A stretch of 51,964 bases of DNA from Bacteroidales bacterium. GTDB taxonomy: Bacteria; Bacteroidota; Bacteroidia; Bacteroidales; WCHB1-69. The stretch lies in NCBI GenBank assembly GCA_017525245.1, contig JAFXTE010000007.1, positions 1 through 51,964 of the forward strand, given 5' to 3'. Position 1 is the first letter of the stretch. Each line of letters begins with the position of its first letter. The notes beneath the pieces were generated by a model, which did not search any database, was not told where the DNA came from, and saw only the letters and a list, made by a program, of their open reading frames with translations. Made by a program: the position numbers and the translations under genes. Shown here piece by piece: positions 48,249-51,964 of this stretch.

Positions 48249-48268
48249 TAGAACGAAACAACAAAACA

Positions 48269-48937
48269 ATGATACGATTAGAGAACATCAGCAAAAGCTT
48301 CCGTTCCGAGACAGTGGAGACGAAAGCGCTACAGCGAGTAAACCTGGAGGTCCGGAAGGGCGAGTTCATAGCCGTGATGGGCCCTTCCGGTTGCGGCAAG
48401 ACCACTTTGCTCAACATCCTCGGGCTTCTCAACACCCCCGACTCGGGCCGCTATTTCCTTGACGGCCGCGACGTGAGCGGACTGAAAGAGCGCGACCGGC
48501 TGAAGCTGCGGCGCGGGGTCATCGGCTTCGTGTTCCAGAGCTTCAACCTCATCGATGACATGAACGTCTTCGAGAACGTGGAGCTGCCGTTGCGCTACCT
48601 CGGTCTAAGCAAGTCGAAGCGGCGGGCGAAGGTCAACGAGGTGCTGGAACGCATGAGCATCATCCACCGGGCGAGCCACTATCCGCAGCAACTCTCCGGC
48701 GGACAGCAGCAACGCGTCGCCGTGGCCCGCGCGGTCGTCTCCAACCCGCAGCTCATCCTCTGCGACGAACCCACCGGCAACCTCGACAGCCACAACGGTC
48801 TCGACGTCATGCACCTGCTCTGCGACCTCAACGCTGCCGGCACCACCATCGTCATGGTCACCCACAGCGCCCACGACGCCGGCTTCGCGCACAGGATCGT
48901 TCACCTGCTCGACGGCACCATCAATTATGAATGCTGA
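48269..48937 (+). CDS. ABC transporter ATPase, MacB/LolD type
   Basis: A 222-residue ATPase that powers an FtsX-type permease. Walker A GPSGCGKTT (about 39-47), the Q-loop in FVFQSFNLI, signature LSGGQQQRVAVARA, Walker B LILCDEPTGNLD and the His switch in TIVMVTHS. ATG at 48269 was taken over the in-frame 48242 because it starts with the family form MIRLENISKSF. The last four codons before the stop (Asn-Tyr-Glu-Cys) lie at or in a heptad array. It pairs with the permease downstream. Confidence 0.93.
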   Translation: MIRLENISKSFRSETVETKALQRVNLEVRKGEFIAVMGPSGCGKTTLLNILGLLNTPDSGRYFLDGRDVSGLKERDRLKLRRGVIGFVFQSFNLIDDMNVFENVELPLRYLGLSKSKRRAKVNEVLERMSIIHRASHYPQQLSGGQQQRVAVARAVVSNPQLILCDEPTGNLDSHNGLDVMHLLCDLNAAGTTIVMVTHSAHDAGFAHRIVHLLDGTINYEC

Positions 48938-49019
48938 ATGATGAATGTTGAATGTTGAATGCTGAATGCTGAATGATGAATGCTGAATGCTGAATGTAGA
49001 ATGTAGAATGAAGAATGAT
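48929..49019. repeat. GAATGNN heptad array x13
   Basis: Thirteen units in perfect register: GAATG plus CT, AT, TT, TT, CT, CT, AT, CT, CT, TA, TA, AA, AT. The ABC ATPase stop codon (48935-48937) lies within the first two units. Confidence 0.9.
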
Positions 49020-49022
49020 GGT

Positions 49023-49195
49023 ACGAAAGAGCCCCAATTCCCCCCTTTAGGGGTGATGCCCGCAGGGCAGGGGGGTATCAAAACTGCTTCCTTGAGCAGC
49101 CCCGGAGGGGCAAGACGCGCGAAGCGCTAATAACCCCACACAAGCGAAGCGCAGTGTGGGGCTGGAAGAAGCAGAAGGTCCCGAACTGCGGAGAC
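49023..49195. repeat. 173-base direct repeat, copy 1
   Basis: Identical to 51792-51964 except one base (T or G near position 32). It is made of hairpins: nested CCCCCC/GGGGGG and GCCC/GGGC stems, GCCCC-GGA-GGGGC, GCGCGAAGCGC and CCCCACAC/GTGTGGGG. It precedes the permease. The remaining 65 bases to the ATG hold no clear promoter box. Confidence 0.95.
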
Positions 49196-49260
49196 AGCGA
49201 TGACGACGAAGCGCAGCCTCAGTGTATGGGCCTGACAAGAACGAAAAAACCAAATCAGAT

Positions 49261-51765
49261 ATGAAAACCCCAAAAATCCTCAACATCCTCGGCCTCGCCG
49301 TGGCCATCGCCGCCTTCATGGTGGTGGCGATGGTAAGATACTATGACCTCCGGTACGACAAGTCCTATCCCGGCGCCGACCGCATCTACGAAGTGAAGTC
49401 CTGGAGAAACGACTACACTGGAGACAAATTTCCAACCATACAGAACAAGGCAGGGATTCGCCGATTAGCGGATGTGACGCCGGAAAACGTGGCCAAACTC
49501 CCTTCCGATCTCCCTTTCGAGGAGTTGGAGGACGTCTGCTTGGCTCGCGGTTATGGTTACGGCCTCTACCATCTTTACGCACCCAGCCTTCCAGAGGTGG
49601 ACACGCTCGTGCCGATGCAGGTGGCCACGCCGTCGGTGTTCCGATTTTTCGGGATCAAACTCAAGGCGGGAAGTTTGGAGACCTTTGGCGATGACAACAA
49701 CATTGTGATCACCAATGGTTTGGCAAAGCATCTTTTCCCGAAAGGAGACGCAGTGGGGCAAAAATTGGTCATTGCCACGGACCCCGATGACGAGTTGGGC
49801 GACTATGCAGAATTGAACTCGATAGAAAACGGTGACACGGTTACGGTCATCGCCGTCTGCAAGGATTTACCGCAGAACACTTCGATGGCATATTATGGAA
49901 TCATTCGTTGTTTTAATCCGAAGCAAATCAAGGGCCATATCTATTATAAGCTCAAAGAGGGTTGTGAAAAATATCCTTTTGAGAAGCGGATGTTTGAAAT
50001 ATATCAGAGTGATTATCAAGCATATATGGCAACCCAAGACACCACAGGCGATTCGCAACTGTGCTATACGGAACGTGCGGAGAAATACGAAAACGCGCCT
50101 AAGGAATGCGATTCGATGTCACTGGAATTGTTAAGCGAGCAGCATTTCTCCACGAACAATTTCTGGAATGTGGATGAGGAACATTCCACCAACGTCTCCA
50201 AGGTGTTAAGCGTGTTCGGCATCGTGCTATTGCTGCTCGCTTTCCTGAATTTTACCAACTATGCGGTGGCTACTGTGCCGATGTTCCTGCGCAAGACGAA
50301 CATCCGCAAGATCGAGGGTTGCTCCAACGCGCAGCTTCGCTGGGAGATGTTCGGGCGTTTCCTGCTCTCCGCTGTTATCGCGTTCCTCATCGCGCTGGTC
50401 ATCGTGGAGGTGTGCGCCCGCACGAAAGTGATCCCGTTCGTGGAAATCAGTCTGAATTTGGCGGACAACCTGCCTGTGGTGTGGATTTCCGCCGCCGTCA
50501 CCCTTCTGGTTGCCGTGGTTGCCTCGCTCTATCCAGTCTTCTACGCCACCGCCGCCACTAACATCGAATCGGCGTTGAAGAGCCAGCTATCCACCCCGCA
50601 GAAGTACGGCAAGTGGCGCAAAGTGTTGCTTCGTATGCAGACCACTCCAGCTTCCGTGGTGCAGTTCTTCGCCTCGTTTGCCATCATCCTCTTCATGACG
50701 TTGGTTTTTGTGCAGAATCATAGCATGAAGACCGCCGATGTGGGCTTCAAAACGGACAATGTGTATGTATCCGTCGGACGATGCTTCAGGACGAATTTTT
50801 CCAATTCAGAAGGGGTTGTCAACATAGACCCATATATGTTGCAGAATATGTTTGACTCTGTTTCTGGCGTTCATGCGGTCGCTTTTGCTATGGACCCTGT
50901 TATGGGTCATGGGGAAGTGGTTTCCTATCAGGGGATTCTCATAGGAGATGAACAAATACATCTCAATGCCAGAACTGTGTCGCTCGATTTCTTCGACTTT
51001 TTCGGTATAGAGGTGGTTCGTGGAAGAATGATGGCGCGCCCAATCGGCTCAATTCATACGGAATCGATGGTCAACGAGGCGGCGCTTCAAGAGAACGAAG
51101 CTCTTTATTCCGATTCTCTTCGAAAATCCCCTCGTGTGGTCGGTGTGGTGCGTGACTACCACAACCTTTCCTTGACCAATGAGATTCTTCCGTGTATTTA
51201 CAGTCCCTACGCCCATGGACTGGCAAGGGGATTACGGACGGTTTATTTCTATGTGAAGCTGGGCGAGGGACAGGACATTCAGCGAGTGGAAGAGGAAATT
51301 TTGAAGAAATTGAAATCCGCTGGCGTCGATGATTTCAAGTTAGGGCATTTCCAGTCATTGAAGCAGGAAATCGACAAGGAGTACGAGAAAGAGGACGACT
51401 TCGCCAAGCTGATGGCGCTCTTCGGGGCGGCCACGTTGTTCGTCACGCTTACCGGACTGATCGGCATGGTGATGTTGGATTGCACGTACCGTCGCCGCGA
51501 GCTGACTTTGCGCCGCGTGTATGGTGCCTCCACCGGCGACCAGCTCTGGAAGATGCTCCGCAACCAGCTCATTATCTGCACCGTCTGTTTCGCCGCCGCC
51601 GCGCCCCTTGCTGTCGTCTTCCACAAGTGGCAGCAGCACTTCGCCTTCAAGAGCAATACCCCCGCCTGGGTCTTCATCGTCGTCTTTCTCACCATCACCC
51701 TTCTCGCCCTCGCCATCACCGTCTGGCAGACCCTGCAGACGTTGCGGGAGGAACCAGATATATAG
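49261..51765 (+). CDS. FtsX/MacB-like ABC permease
   Basis: An 834-residue membrane protein. N-terminal TM (about residues 7-25), a periplasmic domain, then three helices around 315-345, 365-385 and 405-430, a second periplasmic domain and three C-terminal helices (ATLFVTLTGLIGMVMLD, LIICTVCFAAAAPLAVVF, TPAWVFIVVFLTITLLALAITVW). FRRVYGASTGDQLWKML-type cytoplasmic loop (LTLRRVYGAS) contacts the ATPase. ATG at 49261 gives the correct N-terminal helix; an earlier in-frame start at 49222 lies in the repeat-rich leader. The double MacB-like layout is common in this phylum; substrate unknown. Confidence 0.88.
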   Translation: MKTPKILNILGLAVAIAAFMVVAMVRYYDLRYDKSYPGADRIYEVKSWRNDYTGDKFPTIQNKAGIRRLADVTPENVAKLPSDLPFEELEDVCLARGYGYGLYHLYAPSLPEVDTLVPMQVATPSVFRFFGIKLKAGSLETFGDDNNIVITNGLAKHLFPKGDAVGQKLVIATDPDDELGDYAELNSIENGDTVTVIAVCKDLPQNTSMAYYGIIRCFNPKQIKGHIYYKLKEGCEKYPFEKRMFEIYQSDYQAYMATQDTTGDSQLCYTERAEKYENAPKECDSMSLELLSEQHFSTNNFWNVDEEHSTNVSKVLSVFGIVLLLLAFLNFTNYAVATVPMFLRKTNIRKIEGCSNAQLRWEMFGRFLLSAVIAFLIALVIVEVCARTKVIPFVEISLNLADNLPVVWISAAVTLLVAVVASLYPVFYATAATNIESALKSQLSTPQKYGKWRKVLLRMQTTPASVVQFFASFAIILFMTLVFVQNHSMKTADVGFKTDNVYVSVGRCFRTNFSNSEGVVNIDPYMLQNMFDSVSGVHAVAFAMDPVMGHGEVVSYQGILIGDEQIHLNARTVSLDFFDFFGIEVVRGRMMARPIGSIHTESMVNEAALQENEALYSDSLRKSPRVVGVVRDYHNLSLTNEILPCIYSPYAHGLARGLRTVYFYVKLGEGQDIQRVEEEILKKLKSAGVDDFKLGHFQSLKQEIDKEYEKEDDFAKLMALFGAATLFVTLTGLIGMVMLDCTYRRRELTLRRVYGASTGDQLWKMLRNQLIICTVCFAAAAPLAVVFHKWQQHFAFKSNTPAWVFIVVFLTITLLALAITVWQTLQTLREEPDI

Positions 51766-51790
51766 TTAGTAATTAGCAGTTTGTAGTTGT
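51763..51790. repeat. TAGTTAG heptads after the permease
   Basis: TAGTTAG, TAATTAG, CAGTTTG, TAGTTGT, beginning with the stop codon and ending at the second 173-base repeat. Confidence 0.7.
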
Positions 51791-51791
51791 A

Positions 51792-51964
51792 ACGAAAGAG
51801 CCCCAATTCCCCCCTTTAGGGGGGATGCCCGCAGGGCAGGGGGGTATCAAAACTGCTTCCTTGAGCAGCCCCGGAGGGGCAAGACGCGCGAAGCGCTAAT
51901 AACCCCACACAAGCGAAGCGCAGTGTGGGGCTGGAAGAAGCAGAAGGTCCCGAACTGCGGAGAC
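51792..51964. repeat. 173-base direct repeat, copy 2 (runs to window end)
   Basis: Second copy of 49023-49195, one mismatch. The window ends here, so the true repeat could be longer. By analogy another permease gene may follow. Confidence 0.95.

Overview
The window looks like a chromosomal segment of a member of the Bacteroidota, probably order Bacteroidales. The grounds are: (i) many genes start 25-60 bases after a TAnnTTTG box, the -7 element typical of this phylum, and purine-rich Shine-Dalgarno sites are scarce; (ii) type IX secretion (T9SS) C-terminal sorting domains; (iii) a FISUMP-domain surface protein, a DUF5606 protein and a cysteine-poor L36 protein. Species cannot be named from the sequence. 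No rRNA, tRNA, CRISPR array or complete insertion sequence was seen.

Layout. 1-1.3 kb: a HipBA-like toxin-antitoxin pair (HipA cut by the window edge) with twin operators. 1.35-7.6 kb: an ApbE flavin transferase overlapping a von Willebrand A protein, then several envelope or unknown proteins (DUF3352-like, DUF5606, YD-repeat lipoprotein). 7.7-9.7 kb: a urocanate hydratase gene interrupted by one in-frame TAG. 9.8-16.8 kb: a cell-surface and export set (FISUMP/P-domain protein, subtilisin-like protease, TPR protein, thioredoxin lipoprotein). 17-22.6 kb: a MurD-type ligase, a TMTC-like TPR membrane protein, KdsA and a family 2 glycosyltransferase. 22.7-23.8 kb: an Rpn/PD-(D/E)XK nuclease. 24.2-30.3 kb: a 2021-residue secreted repeat protein with a T9SS signal. 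30.4-36 kb: leuS, a flippase and a TonB-C/OmpA-like protein. 36.2-36.5 kb: a frameshifted four-helix-bundle (S23-type) gene. 36.6-43.3 kb: the distal spc/alpha ribosomal operon (rpmD-rplO-secY-map-infA-rpmJ-rpsM-rpsK-rpsD-rpoA-rplQ), starting unusually at rpmD behind its own promoter and a leader of about 207 bases, and closed by two strong hairpins. 43.4-47.9 kb: an M6-like metalloprotease with a T9SS tail, followed by an M16 peptidase. 48-52 kb: a MacB-type ABC ATPase and an FtsX-like permease flanked by a 173-base direct repeat.

The most striking signal is not a gene. About two dozen intergenic stretches are degenerate tandem repeats with a strict 7-base period (rarely 6 or 8). The unit words differ between loci, several recur at distant loci, and the arrays run directly into stop and start codons. 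In the leuS-flippase junction, eleven heptads in one register join the stop codon to the GTG start. They resemble in form the heptanucleotide STRR repeats known from heterocystous cyanobacteria. REP-like palindromes of several families lie between other genes.

Functional themes are cell envelope building (KDO, peptidoglycan, glycosyl transfer, flippase), T9SS-exported surface proteins and proteases, and the core translation and protein-export operon.
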